A stretch of DNA of 64,000 nucleotides, from assembly GCF_002250055.1 (NCBI RefSeq), contig NZ_CP018866.1, positions 860,501-924,500 of the forward strand. The letters run 5' to 3'. The DNA is from Sutcliffiella cohnii (GTDB taxonomy: Bacteria; Bacillota; Bacilli; Bacillales; Bacillaceae_I). The notes below the pieces were generated by a model that made no database searches, was not told the origin of the DNA, and saw only the letters and a list, made by a program, of their open reading frames with translations. The position numbers were made by a program, and so were the translations under genes. Below, piece by piece: positions 53,747 to 61,833 of this stretch (position 1 is its first letter; each line of letters starts with the position of its first letter).

Positions 53747-54259
53747 GTGAGTAGTGTTAACATTCGTAAAGTAACTTTGGAGGACGCAGAAGGGATATTA
53801 AAACATAGTAAGGTAGTATTTGGAGAAGGTAGAAATTTATTAACTACTGTTGAGGAATTTACTCTAACTATCGAGGAAGAAGAACAATGGATTGAAAAGC
53901 AAAAGCGTGCCAATAACTTTGTGCTTGTAGCGGAAGTACATAATGAAATTGTTGGAATGTTAAATGCAACGCGAAGCACAAGAAAAAGAGTGCAGCACCT
54001 TTGTCAATTTGGAATTAGCATTCAAGAAGCATATTGTAATAAAGGGATTGGCAGTCAATTAATTACAAAACTAATTGAATGGGCAAAACAAGATGAAGTA
54101 ATAGAAAAAATTTGTTTGGAAGTATTTGCTTCAAATGAACGAGCAATTTATGTTTATGAAAAGTATGGATTTGTTATCGAAGGAATGAAGAAAAAGCATA
54201 TTAAGTTTGAAGATGGAACGTATGCAGATGAATATAATATGGGATTGTTTGTAAAGTAA
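53747..54259 (+). CDS. GNAT family N-acetyltransferase
   Basis: A 170-residue acetyltransferase. It begins NIRKVTLEDAEGILKHSK; the acetyl-CoA loop is QEAYCNKGIGSQLITKLIEW, followed by KICLEVFASNERAIYVYEKYGF, typical of RimI/PhnO-like GNAT enzymes. The GTG at 53747 lies 7 bases after AAGGGGG; the ATG at 53726 precedes that site. The substrate (small molecule or protein N-terminus) is unknown. It is a single gene ending at a bidirectional terminator. Confidence 0.85.
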   Translation: MSSVNIRKVTLEDAEGILKHSKVVFGEGRNLLTTVEEFTLTIEEEEQWIEKQKRANNFVLVAEVHNEIVGMLNATRSTRKRVQHLCQFGISIQEAYCNKGIGSQLITKLIEWAKQDEVIEKICLEVFASNERAIYVYEKYGFVIEGMKKKHIKFEDGTYADEYNMGLFVK

Positions 54260-54299
54260 TAAGGTCCAGAAGAAAAACTCTGGACCTTGCTCCATTTTT
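54260..54299. terminator. Bidirectional terminator between GNAT and yajQ genes
   Basis: AAGGTCCAGA and TCTGGACCTT form a ten-base-pair stem with an A-rich loop, and TTTTTA follows. Confidence 0.85.
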
Positions 54300-54789
54300 A
54301 ACGATAGTTAGTAAATTGCAACTCCACGTCTAGTTGTGCTTCTCTTAGAGCAGCAATGACTTGTTGCAAGTCGTCTCTATTTTTACCAGTTACACGGATT
54401 TGATCATCTTGAATTTGTGTTTTCACTTTTAAACCGGAATTTTTAATAATAGTATTAATTTTTTTTGCGTTGTCCTTATCAATTCCTTGTACAAGAGTTG
54501 CTCTTTGACGAACTGTTCCACCAGATGCGTTTTCGATTTTGCCATACTTTAAGTTTTTCGTTGGAACGTTACGCTTAATTAACTTACTAATTAACACATC
54601 TTTTAATTGTTCTAATTTATACTCATCATCAGAAACTAGTACGATTTCTTCTTTTTCCAATGAAACATTACTTTTGGACCCTTTAAAATCATAACGTGTT
54701 TGTATTTCTTTCATTGCAATCGAGATTGCGTTTGTTACTTCCGGTAATTCAACTTGTGAAACAATATCGAATGAAGCGTCTTTTGCCAT
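54298..54789 (-). CDS. yitK: YajQ/UPF0234 family nucleotide-binding protein (YitK)
   Basis: A 163-residue protein with the YajQ pattern: [18 protein letters not shown] at the start, [24 protein letters not shown], and the end [17 protein letters not shown]. Members fold as two ferredoxin-like domains and bind nucleotides or c-di-GMP in some bacteria. TAGGAGG lies upstream of the ATG. Divergent to yitL, as I recall for B. subtilis. Confidence 0.93.
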   Translation of the reverse strand: MAKDASFDIVSQVELPEVTNAISIAMKEIQTRYDFKGSKSNVSLEKEEIVLVSDDEYKLEQLKDVLISKLIKRNVPTKNLKYGKIENASGGTVRQRATLVQGIDKDNAKKINTIIKNSGLKVKTQIQDDQIRVTGKNRDDLQQVIAALREAQLDVELQFTNYR

Positions 54790-54937
54790 TGAATATTTTC
54801 CTCCTAATAAAAAAGTATTTTTGTTTAAAACTGTATCAATGTAAGTTTTTCTTTATGTACATACTAAATTATAGTAAAATATAGCGACTTGGACAACTTA
54901 CATACAAATGATTATTAAATGAAAGAGGTTATTATAG

Positions 54938-55792
54938 ATGGAATTACGTGTAGGAAACTTAATAGAACTAGAAGTAGAAAGAGAAACACCGCTAGGATTT
55001 AGTTTAACGAATGGGGAAGAAAGCATTCTTTTACATAGCAACGAAGTAAATGGAGAAGTGACAGTTGGAGAAACGGTGAAAGTTTTCCTTTATACAGATC
55101 AAAAAGGTCGCCTCTCTGCAACGATGCATATGCCAAAAGGTTATCAAAGTCATGATTGGGTTGAAGTTATAGAAGTGGTACGTAACTTAGGTGTATTTAT
55201 CGACATCGGTTTATCAAAAGATGCGCTTATTCCAGCGGAAGATTTGCCTGTTTTTGAGAGTTTGTGGCCGAAGGAAGGTTCTCTTCTTTTTTGTCGCATC
55301 AAAACAGATCGCAGAGGGATGCTGTTAGGAAAACTTGCAACACATGATGTTATGTTAGATAAATCTGTCGCTGCACCAAAGGAGATTTTGAATAAAAATA
55401 TTCAAGGAACGATTTATCGATTATTAAAAGTAGGAAGCTATATTTTTACGAATGAAGGATATGTTGGCTTTATTCATCACTCCGAAAGAAAAGAAGAACC
55501 GAGACTGGGTGACATCGTAGAAGGAAGAATTATCGATGTAAAAAGAGATGGAACAATTAATGTTTCATTATTACCGAGAAAACAAGAAGCGTTAGATGAA
55601 GATTCCCAAGTAATACTTGACTATATGGAAACGAGAAACGGTACGATGCCTTATAGTGACAAAAGTGCTCCAGAAGATATTACAGAACGCTTTCATATGA
55701 GTAAAGCTGCATTTAAGAGAGCTTTAGGTAGGTTAATGAAGGAAGGAAAAGTTTATCAAAAAGAAGGATGGACATACAGAAAGACGGAGTAG
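54938..55792 (+). CDS. cvfB: S1-domain RNA-binding protein CvfB (YitL)
   Basis: This 284-residue protein has tandem S1-like domains (the first from LRVGNLIELEVERE; a clear one at HDWVEVIEVVRNLGVFIDIG; a third at PRLGDIVEGRIIDVKRDGTI) and a C-terminal winged helix (TERFHMSKAAFKRALGRLMK). CvfB proteins bind RNA and affect virulence and gene expression in Firmicutes; YitL is the B. subtilis member. AAAGAGG lies upstream of the ATG. Confidence 0.9.
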   Translation: MELRVGNLIELEVERETPLGFSLTNGEESILLHSNEVNGEVTVGETVKVFLYTDQKGRLSATMHMPKGYQSHDWVEVIEVVRNLGVFIDIGLSKDALIPAEDLPVFESLWPKEGSLLFCRIKTDRRGMLLGKLATHDVMLDKSVAAPKEILNKNIQGTIYRLLKVGSYIFTNEGYVGFIHHSERKEEPRLGDIVEGRIIDVKRDGTINVSLLPRKQEALDEDSQVILDYMETRNGTMPYSDKSAPEDITERFHMSKAAFKRALGRLMKEGKVYQKEGWTYRKTE

Positions 55793-55815
55793 GGAAATCC
55801 CTACTCCGTTTTTTA
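55783..55815. terminator. Bidirectional terminator after cvfB
   Basis: ACGGAGTAGGGA and TCCCTACTCCGT form a twelve-base-pair stem, followed by TTTTTTA. The stem overlaps the cvfB stop and abuts the end of the small gene on the other strand. Confidence 0.9.
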
Positions 55816-55944
55816 TAAGTGATCCGTTTTTTTAGAATATTGACGCTCGCCTTTTTGTCGATTAACATCACGTTGTTTATTTTTCTCTTGACGTTTTGCG
55901 TTATTATCTTTTGCTTTTTTATCGTTATCGCTCGTATGTGGCAT
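55813..55944 (-). CDS. DUF3941-like small basic protein (43 aa)
   Basis: A very hydrophilic 43-residue protein: it begins MPHTSDNDKKAKDNNAKRQE and ends KGERQYSKKTDHL, with Lys, Asn, Asp, Gln and Arg dominating. The composition and the SDNDKKAKDNNAKRQEKNK pattern fit the DUF3941 family of Bacillaceae; function is unknown. AAAGGAGAG lies 8 bases before the chosen ATG (55944); an ATG two codons earlier is nearly in contact with that site. Confidence 0.7.
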   Translation of the reverse strand: MPHTSDNDKKAKDNNAKRQEKNKQRDVNRQKGERQYSKKTDHL

Positions 55945-56000
55945 CTTCATCTCTCCTTTATGAATGGATAAGATTAGAATACCCAAAATATACGAACATA

Positions 56001-56861
56001 TTAGAAGTAGTCTTTATTTAAGAAAAATAGTGCAATCGTACCTGGACCGGCATGTGCGCCTATAGCAGAACCGATTGAATGAATGTAAAAATCGTTTGCA
56101 CCTGTCTCAGTTTGAATCATTTCCTTTAAAACAAGAGCTGTTTCTTCGTCGTCACCGTGACTAATTGCGATTGTTTGGTTTTCAAAACTACCCCCGCGCT
56201 CTTTCATAAGGTCAACCATGCGACGTAATACTTTTTTGCGACCACGGATTTTTTCAATCGGTATTAATTTCCCATCCTCCATATGAAGTAATGGCTTAAT
56301 ATTTAATAAACCTCCAACGAAAGCAGACGCTTTACTTACACGCCCACCTCTAGCTAAATAGTCAAGATTGTCAACAGTAAAAACATACTCCATTTGAGCT
56401 ACGTATTTTTCTACTTCGGCAATAATTTCTTCTTTAGAAGCCCCGATGTTTGCAAGTTCGACTGCTCTTTTCACAATTAATCCAATTCCTAACGATGCAC
56501 CTTTCGTATTAATAATGGTAACATCTAAACCTGGATATTCCTCTAAAACATCATTTTTCATTAACATCGCCATTTGATATGTACCAGATAATTCAGAAGA
56601 AAAAGCGATATAAATAGCACTTTCTTTATTCTTAGCGATGTTCTCGAACACTTCCTTCGCTTGAGTAGGAGCTGCTTGTGACGTTTTAATTACTGCACCC
56701 TCTCGCATAGCGTCGAACACTTCTTTCGCTTGAATAGAAACCATATCATCGTATTCTTTTTCGTTATACAAAACTTTTAGTGAAAGTAATTCTACGTTAT
56801 TTTCTTCTAAATAGGATTTAGGTAGATCACAAGCACTATCAACAATAATTTTAATTCCCAA
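56001..56861 (-). CDS. yitS: DegV family fatty-acid-binding protein (YitS)
   Basis: A 286-residue protein with DegV features: KIIVDSACDLPKSYLEENN at the start, KTSQAAPTQAKEVFEN, YIAFSSELSGTYQMA, and DNLDYLARGGRVSKA. DegV/FakB proteins bind a fatty acid and present it to a kinase; which lipid is bound here is unknown. The TTG start at 56861 lies after AAGG; a GTG at 56870 is also in frame but inside the ribosome binding site. Position matches yitS in B. subtilis. Confidence 0.87.
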   Translation of the reverse strand: MGIKIIVDSACDLPKSYLEENNVELLSLKVLYNEKEYDDMVSIQAKEVFDAMREGAVIKTSQAAPTQAKEVFENIAKNKESAIYIAFSSELSGTYQMAMLMKNDVLEEYPGLDVTIINTKGASLGIGLIVKRAVELANIGASKEEIIAEVEKYVAQMEYVFTVDNLDYLARGGRVSKASAFVGGLLNIKPLLHMEDGKLIPIEKIRGRKKVLRRMVDLMKERGGSFENQTIAISHGDDEETALVLKEMIQTETGANDFYIHSIGSAIGAHAGPGTIALFFLNKDYF

Positions 56862-57003
56862 TATTTTCACCTTCTTTTCATAGACTTCTTATTATATAAC
56901 ATACAATTAACATATGGAAAATGAAAGGTTTTTTTGCTAAAAATAAGGATTGGTGGGTAAAGAATGTATAAAAAGGGAAACAATAGAATAGGAGGTAATA
57001 CGG

Positions 57004-57846
57004 ATGGTTATACAACATGCTCAAAAAGTAATAATTGTTATTATCGGTGCTTTTTTAAACGCGATTGCAATGAATTTCTTCTTAATTCCTGCCGATGTGT
57101 ATGCTAGTGGTTTTACAGGTGTAGCGCAATTATTGTTTAGAATATCAGAAGACTATTTTCCATTTACAGTGTCAACAGGAGTTACACTATTCCTTTTAAA
57201 TATTCCTGTTACAATATTAGCTTGGAAAAAGGTAGGTAGGAGTTTTACTATATATAGCTTTTTAAGTGTATTTTTAATGTCACTATTTTTAGAGATTGTA
57301 CCGATCTATCGGGTGAACGATGATATATTATTAAATGCCGTGTTTGGAGGCGTCATAGCGGCTATTGGTGTAGGAATTACATTAAAATGGGGAGCATCGA
57401 CTGGTGGACTGGACATTATTGCAATGATACTATCTAGAATGAAGGACAAGCCAGTTGGTACCTACTTTTTTGGATTAAATGCTATTATCATTTTATCCGC
57501 TGGTATTTTATTTGGTTGGGAAAAAGCATTGTACACATTAGTTACATTGTATGCTTCTACTCGTGTTATTGATGCTATCCATACCCGACATGAGAAACTA
57601 ACAGCCATGATTATTACGAAAAAAGGAAAAGAATTAAAAGACGCTATCCATGCAAGAATGGTAAGAGGAATAACGACGCTACCAGCAAAAGGAGCTTTTT
57701 CAGGTGAAGATAAAGAAATGTTATTAATGGTCATTACTCGTTACGAGTTATATGATTTGGAACATATAATAAAAGAGGTAGATGATCAAGCCTTTACAAA
57801 TATTGTTCAAACGACTGGAATCTTCGGCTTTTTTAGAAGAGAATGA
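57004..57846 (+). CDS. yitT: YitT family membrane protein with DUF2179 domain
   Basis: At 280 residues, this has five N-terminal hydrophobic segments (GAFLNAIAMNFFLIPADVYASG, and KWGASTGGLDIIAMILSR with the conserved GASTGG) followed by a soluble DUF2179 domain (about residues 200-280: TKKGKELKDAIHARMVRGIT, VITRYELYDLEHIIKEVD). Function not established. AGGAGG lies upstream. The 3' end is close to the lipoprotein gene, and both are probably one transcript. Confidence 0.9.
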   Translation: MVIQHAQKVIIVIIGAFLNAIAMNFFLIPADVYASGFTGVAQLLFRISEDYFPFTVSTGVTLFLLNIPVTILAWKKVGRSFTIYSFLSVFLMSLFLEIVPIYRVNDDILLNAVFGGVIAAIGVGITLKWGASTGGLDIIAMILSRMKDKPVGTYFFGLNAIIILSAGILFGWEKALYTLVTLYASTRVIDAIHTRHEKLTAMIITKKGKELKDAIHARMVRGITTLPAKGAFSGEDKEMLLMVITRYELYDLEHIIKEVDDQAFTNIVQTTGIFGFFRRE

Positions 57847-57860
57847 AAAGAGGTGTACAT

Positions 57861-58679
57861 ATGAAGTGGCTAGCAGTATTAATTTTAATTTTTTTATTAC
57901 TATTCGGCTGTAACTTTCAACCTAATGAGCCGAATGAAGGTTCAATAATAGATGTTGATAGAGAATTACCAGCAGAATATGTTGATTTAAATAGATTAAA
58001 GGCGGAGATCGTAACTAGCCCTAGCTCAGAACAAGTTGGTATAAAAGTAGAATTGCGGAATGAAAATGAAGTAGAAGCAGACTTATCGTTTTTGAACGAT
58101 CAAATTTTTGAATTAGTAATTAGAGAAGATGGTGACACTGTTTTCCGAAAGTTAGTAGATGATCCTAATAAGACAGTTGGTAATCAGATTACGATTGATG
58201 CTAGCGAGTCGGTAGAATGGACAACAGTATGGGATTATAAAAGGGAGGACGGAACTAGAGTTTCACCAGGTAGTTACGATATGTTTATATATTTCTTGCC
58301 ATATAAAATTAGTGAAATGGAAGTAAATGATGCTGCCCTATACTCTACAACAAAAATAGAAGTTCCAGCAGAAAATAATGCATTTCGAGATGTTTCCGTT
58401 GAGGGAGCGCAAGGTGAGTATATAGTACGTGGAGAAGCGAGAGTTTTCGAGGCGCAATTTATGTATATGGTAGAAGATGGTCATAACATCCTCATTGATG
58501 AAACTCCCGTGATGGTGGCAGAAGGAGGTCCAGCTTGGTCTCCATTTGAGATAAACATTTCCATCGATCAAGAAGACCTTCCGAAGAATGGTACCTTAAC
58601 GTTAATATTGTTTGTACGGAGCGCCAAAGATGACTCCATCATCAATCAATACTATGTTGCGTTAGAACATTTTGATTAG
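57861..58679 (+). CDS. Lipoprotein with BsuPI and Gmad2-like domains (Ipi-related)
   Basis: A 272-residue lipoprotein (lipobox LLFGC at residues 13-17). Residues of about 45-160 resemble the BsuPI proteinase inhibitor domain: VGIKVELRNENEVEADLSF and WDYKREDGTRVSPGSYDMF. The last 95 residues match the Gmad2 immunoglobulin-like domain: FRDVSVEGAQGEYIVRGEAR, VFEAQFMYMVEDG and NGTLTLILFVRSAKDDSII. In B. subtilis ipi encodes a single-domain intracellular inhibitor at this place; here it is exported and has an extra domain. ATG 57861 follows AGAGGTG; ATG 57843 lies before it. Confidence 0.78.
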   Translation: MKWLAVLILIFLLLFGCNFQPNEPNEGSIIDVDRELPAEYVDLNRLKAEIVTSPSSEQVGIKVELRNENEVEADLSFLNDQIFELVIREDGDTVFRKLVDDPNKTVGNQITIDASESVEWTTVWDYKREDGTRVSPGSYDMFIYFLPYKISEMEVNDAALYSTTKIEVPAENNAFRDVSVEGAQGEYIVRGEARVFEAQFMYMVEDGHNILIDETPVMVAEGGPAWSPFEINISIDQEDLPKNGTLTLILFVRSAKDDSIINQYYVALEHFD

Positions 58680-58706
58680 AAAGGCCGGAGGTGGCTCGCC
58701 TAGGGC
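58680..58706 (+). repeat. Remnant of a type A repeat end
   Basis: AAAGGCCGGAGGTGGCTCGCC is a degraded form of the type A start GAAAAGCGGAGGCGGCTCG. The rest of the unit is missing. Confidence 0.45.
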
Positions 58707-58759
58707 TGGGAATGTAAATTTATTACGAACTTCAATCCAAATATGTGAAATGTAATAGT

Positions 58760-58797
58760 AAAAACGGTTCTTAGAATAAAATGGAGAACCGTTTTTA
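58760..58797 (+). terminator. Terminator after the BsuPI-Gmad2 lipoprotein gene
   Basis: AAAACGGTTCT and AGAACCGTTTT form an eleven-base-pair stem, followed by TATG. Confidence 0.88.
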
Positions 58798-58831
58798 TGT
58801 GGTATGAGAGAATATGATCCCGGTTTCGAAA

Positions 58832-59062
58832 TTTTATTTAACAACTAACGAAAATTACATAACACCTTTTCAAATTTACTTAACAGGTATTAAAAATTAC
58901 TTAACAACTTTTTAAATTTACTTAACAGGTATTGAAAATTACATAACACCTTTTTAAATTTACTTAACAGGTACGGAAATTTACTTAACATCATATCAAA
59001 GTTACTTAACAAGTAACGAAAATTACTTAACAACCACTCAAAATTATTTAACAACTTTTCAA
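58832..59062. repeat. Exact 21-bp-period repeat array with TTACTTAAC core
   Basis: The TAAC of the core falls at 58839, 58860, 58881, 58902, 58923, 58944, 58965, 58986, 59007, 59028 and 59049, so eleven units at exactly 21 bp. The conserved half is AAAATTACTTAAC (variants in two or three bases); the other 8 bases vary. On the minus strand the period encodes a heptad pattern (LLSNF/LLSKF), but that frame would start inside a terminator stem without a ribosome binding site. It occupies the gap between the lipoprotein gene and a small minus-strand gene. Function unknown. Confidence 0.9.
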
Positions 59063-59075
59063 AAATAGCTGAAAT

Positions 59076-59115
59076 AATAAAGAGTGCCAATATAATAATT
59101 GGCACTCTTTATTAA
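59076..59115. terminator. Bidirectional terminator beside the 21-bp array
   Basis: AATAAAGAGTGCCAA and TTGGCACTCTTTATT form a fifteen-base-pair stem around a short AT loop; both ends are AT-rich. Confidence 0.9.
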
Positions 59116-59118
59116 TTA

Positions 59119-59313
59119 TTATTCATATTTCTTTAAACGTTCTTGTAGCTCCCGAAGCTGGCGTTGTTCAGCTTCAGTTGTATTTGCGTATGCGGAGGAT
59201 AGCGCATTTTTTGCAACGTTTATTTCATTTTGTACAGAGGCTTGTCCGGAACTTGCAACTTGTTCAACGTTATAAACAGCTTCGCGTGCGGATTGAAATA
59301 ATTGATTGCTCAT
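59119..59313 (-). CDS. Small helical protein, DUF3813-like (64 aa)
   Basis: A 64-residue hydrophilic protein: MSNQLFQSAREAVYNVEQVA, a Ser/Gln-rich turn, then NEINVAKNALSSAYANTTEA and a charged helix QRQLRELQERLKKYE. Length and LFQ.ARxAV start fit the DUF3813 family known in Bacillus near yitU; I am not certain. Its ATG follows directly on the stop of the 49-residue gene, with GGAGGA as ribosome binding site inside that gene, so both form one small operon. Confidence 0.6.
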   Translation of the reverse strand: MSNQLFQSAREAVYNVEQVASSGQASVQNEINVAKNALSSAYANTTEAEQRQLRELQERLKKYE

Positions 59314-59463
59314 TTATATTCCTCCAAGCGAAGAATTTTCCATTTTTTCTGCTTTTCGTTCCGATTGTTCTAGCGTAAGATGATACGGAATTCGTTGATC
59401 GTGTTGCTGAACGGAGTTTTTCCCTTGTTGTACAAAGCGTTTTGATTTGTTGCTTCTGCCCAT
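59314..59463 (-). CDS. Small basic protein of unknown function (49 aa)
   Basis: A 49-residue protein starting MGRSNKSKRFVQQGKNSVQQ and ending KAEKMENSSLGGI. It is basic, Gln/Ser-rich and lacks hydrophobic segments. AAGGGGG lies 9 bases before the ATG, and the stop abuts the next start. I cannot name the family. It reads like the short Bacillus proteins made during sporulation or stress, but nothing proves it. Confidence 0.55.
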   Translation of the reverse strand: MGRSNKSKRFVQQGKNSVQQHDQRIPYHLTLEQSERKAEKMENSSLGGI

Positions 59464-59569
59464 AGTAGAATTCCCCCTTATCACAATTGGACATGAACTA
59501 CGTTGTCCATTTCTTAGTGTGAGAAATATCGTAAAATATATAAGGGGCAATAAATGGCTCTTTTAAAAA

Positions 59570-60379
59570 TTATAGTAAGTTTTTTTCTAAAAAGTGCGCA
59601 ATACCGTTTTCTTCATTTGTTTTCGTAATAACATTTGCTCGTTCCTTTAATTGAGGAATTGCATTACCCATCGCAACACCAACTCCAGCAAATTCAATCA
59701 TTTCAAAATCGTTATCCTCATCACCAAACGCAATAATGTTAGAGGTCGGGATATTATAATAATCCGCAACTTTTTTTAATCCTACTGCTTTATTTATTCC
59801 GGAACGAACAATTTCAATAACGTGCCATGGGGCAGCCCATCGTCGGTGATCAATAACTTCGGCATGCACTTCAGATAAGTACTTTCTAATTTTCTCTACC
59901 TCATCCTCACTAGCATGGATAAGGACAGATGTAGGGTCTTTCTTTAATATTTGTTTTAAATCACCAGTTTCCATACGAGGATTTCCAAAACCAAAAATAT
60001 CAAGTAATTTTTCATCATGGAAATGAAAGTAAACATCGTCCATTACTTCGGCAAGAATATTATGGATTTGGTATTTTTCACTTACTTGAATAACGTCCTT
60101 TACAACATCTAAGCTAAGTGGTTCATGAAAAGTTCCCCAGTTATCATTTTGTGGATGATGTACAAAAGCACCGTTGAAATTAACAATTGGAGTTGTCATC
60201 CCAACTTCTTGGTAATACATATAGCTTGCTCTAAACGGTCTACCAGTTGCAATCACTACTTCATGACCTTGTTTCATTGCCTCTTGTAAGGCTGCTTTAT
60301 TACGTTGTGAAACTTTTTTATCGTCGGATAATAAGGTGCCATCTAAATCTACTGCAATTAAATGTTTGTTATTTGTCAT
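59570..60379 (-). CDS. yitU: Cof-type HAD-IIB family sugar-phosphatase (YitU)
   Basis: This 269-residue phosphatase has the HAD motifs: AVDLDGTLLSDDKKVS (I, catalytic Asp), VIATGRPFRA (II), a lysine in GINKAVGLKKVADYY (III) and IAFGDEDNDFEMIEFAG (IV), followed by GVAMGNA. The IIB cap lies between motifs II and III. Cof-type enzymes remove phosphate from sugar phosphates or flavin precursors. The gene has AAGGAG upstream and lies where yitU does in B. subtilis. Confidence 0.92.
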   Translation of the reverse strand: MTNNKHLIAVDLDGTLLSDDKKVSQRNKAALQEAMKQGHEVVIATGRPFRASYMYYQEVGMTTPIVNFNGAFVHHPQNDNWGTFHEPLSLDVVKDVIQVSEKYQIHNILAEVMDDVYFHFHDEKLLDIFGFGNPRMETGDLKQILKKDPTSVLIHASEDEVEKIRKYLSEVHAEVIDHRRWAAPWHVIEIVRSGINKAVGLKKVADYYNIPTSNIIAFGDEDNDFEMIEFAGVGVAMGNAIPQLKERANVITKTNEENGIAHFLEKNLL

Positions 60380-60487
60380 ATTTACTCCTTGCTCTATGAA
60401 ATATTTTCTATTTCAAGTGTAACCTTTTTTAAAAAAAATCTCTACATGTTACACTTATAAAGGAAAAGTCGTATAGGGGGATTAGTA

Positions 60488-61231
60488 ATGATACATATAG
60501 AAAAACGAAAAATAAAGGAAATACCGTTATTGGAAGTTTATGATCAATCCATAAAAAATGAAAAAGCCCCAACCATTTTCTTTTTTCATGGTATAACAAG
60601 TATGAAAGAAATGAATCTCTCTTATGCGTATTTAATGGCTGAAAAAGGTTTTCGTGTTGTCTTACCAGATAGCCTTTATCACGGAGAGAGAGGAAAAAGA
60701 TTACAACCGCATGAGTTAGCAGCAACTTTTTGGAAGATTGTCTTAACAAATATTACAGATGTAAATACGTTACGAAAAGTTTATATAGAAGAGGGAAAGA
60801 TAGAAGAAGCAAGAATTGGAGTTGCAGGTACGTCCATGGGCGCAATTACGACGTTAGGATGCCTAACACAATATTCATGGATAAAAGCGGCAGTTAGTTT
60901 AATGGGTACTCCTTCATACGAGCAATTTGCATTAGAAAAATTAAATGCACTTAAGGGGCAAATAACATTAAGTGAGGTAGAAATTGCTGAAGCGTTAGAG
61001 CAATTAAAACCATTCGATTTAAGTAAAAAACCGGAACTACTTAATGGACGCCCATTATATTGTTGGCATGGAGCTTTAGATAAAGAAGTGCCAGTACACC
61101 ATATACAAAAATTTGCTGAAACAATTCCTGAAGGATCCAACGTTAAATTAGTGATAGATCCTAATGGAAGTCATAAAGTTTCAAAAGAAGGAATGTATGC
61201 AACGGCAAACTGGTTTGCAGAACATTTATAA
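60488..61231 (+). CDS. yitV: Alpha/beta hydrolase, esterase type (YitV)
   Basis: A 247-residue hydrolase. FFFHGITSMKEMN is the oxyanion region; LPDSLYHGERG follows; the nucleophile elbow is GVAGTSMGAITT (GTSMG); CWHGALDKEVPVHH carries the acid and GSHKVS the histidine. The pattern matches the BAAT/dienelactone hydrolase-like esterase group that includes YitV. AGGGGG lies upstream. The yitV-yitW pair is adjacent and probably co-transcribed. Confidence 0.88.
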   Translation: MIHIEKRKIKEIPLLEVYDQSIKNEKAPTIFFFHGITSMKEMNLSYAYLMAEKGFRVVLPDSLYHGERGKRLQPHELAATFWKIVLTNITDVNTLRKVYIEEGKIEEARIGVAGTSMGAITTLGCLTQYSWIKAAVSLMGTPSYEQFALEKLNALKGQITLSEVEIAEALEQLKPFDLSKKPELLNGRPLYCWHGALDKEVPVHHIQKFAETIPEGSNVKLVIDPNGSHKVSKEGMYATANWFAEHL

Positions 61232-61250
61232 AAATAAGGAGGCAATAAAA

Positions 61251-61556
61251 ATGGCTGAATTAAAAGATAAAGTAATGGAAGTATTAGAAGAGGTAAATGA
61301 CCCAGAATTAGGTATCGATATTGTCAATTTAGGTTTATTATACGATTGTGAAATTAATGATGGAAAAGTAATGATTACAATGACATTAACTTCGATAGGT
61401 TGTCCGTTAGCAGGAACAATAGTAGAAGATATCAAAAACAAAGTGGAACCAATTGAAGGCGTAGAAGAAGTAGATGTAAACATTACATTCAACCCGCCAT
61501 GGAGTAAAGACCGTATGAGTCGCTACGCTAAAATTGCGTTAAATGTAACGGATTAA
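61251..61556 (+). CDS. yitW: Metal-sulfur cluster biosynthesis protein, MIP18/DUF59 family (YitW)
   Basis: A 101-residue SufT-like protein: VMEVLEEVNDPELGIDIVNL, then VMITMTLTSIGCPLAGTIVE with the conserved cysteine, and the tail NPPWSKDRMSRYAKIAL. Such proteins help iron-sulfur cluster assembly. The start is the ATG after AAGGAGG; the longer frame to 61164 overlaps yitV and lacks a site. Confidence 0.92.
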   Translation: MAELKDKVMEVLEEVNDPELGIDIVNLGLLYDCEINDGKVMITMTLTSIGCPLAGTIVEDIKNKVEPIEGVEEVDVNITFNPPWSKDRMSRYAKIALNVTD

Positions 61557-61650
61557 CAGTTGGATTTATTCGGAAAAGAAAAAGACTCATGAAAAACCTG
61601 CTCACTGGGGAAAATGTATATGTACGCTCTTAATATTGGAGGGATACAGC

Positions 61651-61830
61651 ATGGGTCAAAACAATCAGTTCAAGCCTGGACAGAAGGCTCCGAATAATGG
61701 AACATATTTAGAAATTGGTGAAACAGGAAGTACAGTACTTCACCCTAAACGTGTCACTCTAAAAGCAGGAGACACATTCCCGGAAACATCTAACCACAAC
61801 AGAGTATGGGCAAGAAAAAGAAAACCGTAA
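61651..61830 (+). CDS. yjzC: YjzC family small protein (59 aa)
   Basis: A 59-residue hydrophilic protein. It has MGQNNQFKPGQKAPNNGTYL, ETGSTVLHPKRVTLKAGDTF and PETSNHNRVW, matching YjzC of Bacillus (function unknown). GGAGGG lies 7 bases before the ATG at 61651, which sits in a longer frame from 61636. A repeat follows. Confidence 0.88.
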   Translation: MGQNNQFKPGQKAPNNGTYLEIGETGSTVLHPKRVTLKAGDTFPETSNHNRVWARKRKP

Positions 61831-61833
61831 ACT

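Noticed and set aside
58890-59105. 71-residue minus-strand frame with a heptad Leu-Leu-x-x-Phe pattern
   Set aside because: The frame starts inside a terminator stem without a ribosome binding site; the 21-bp array itself produces the heptad. The array also continues past the stop codon.
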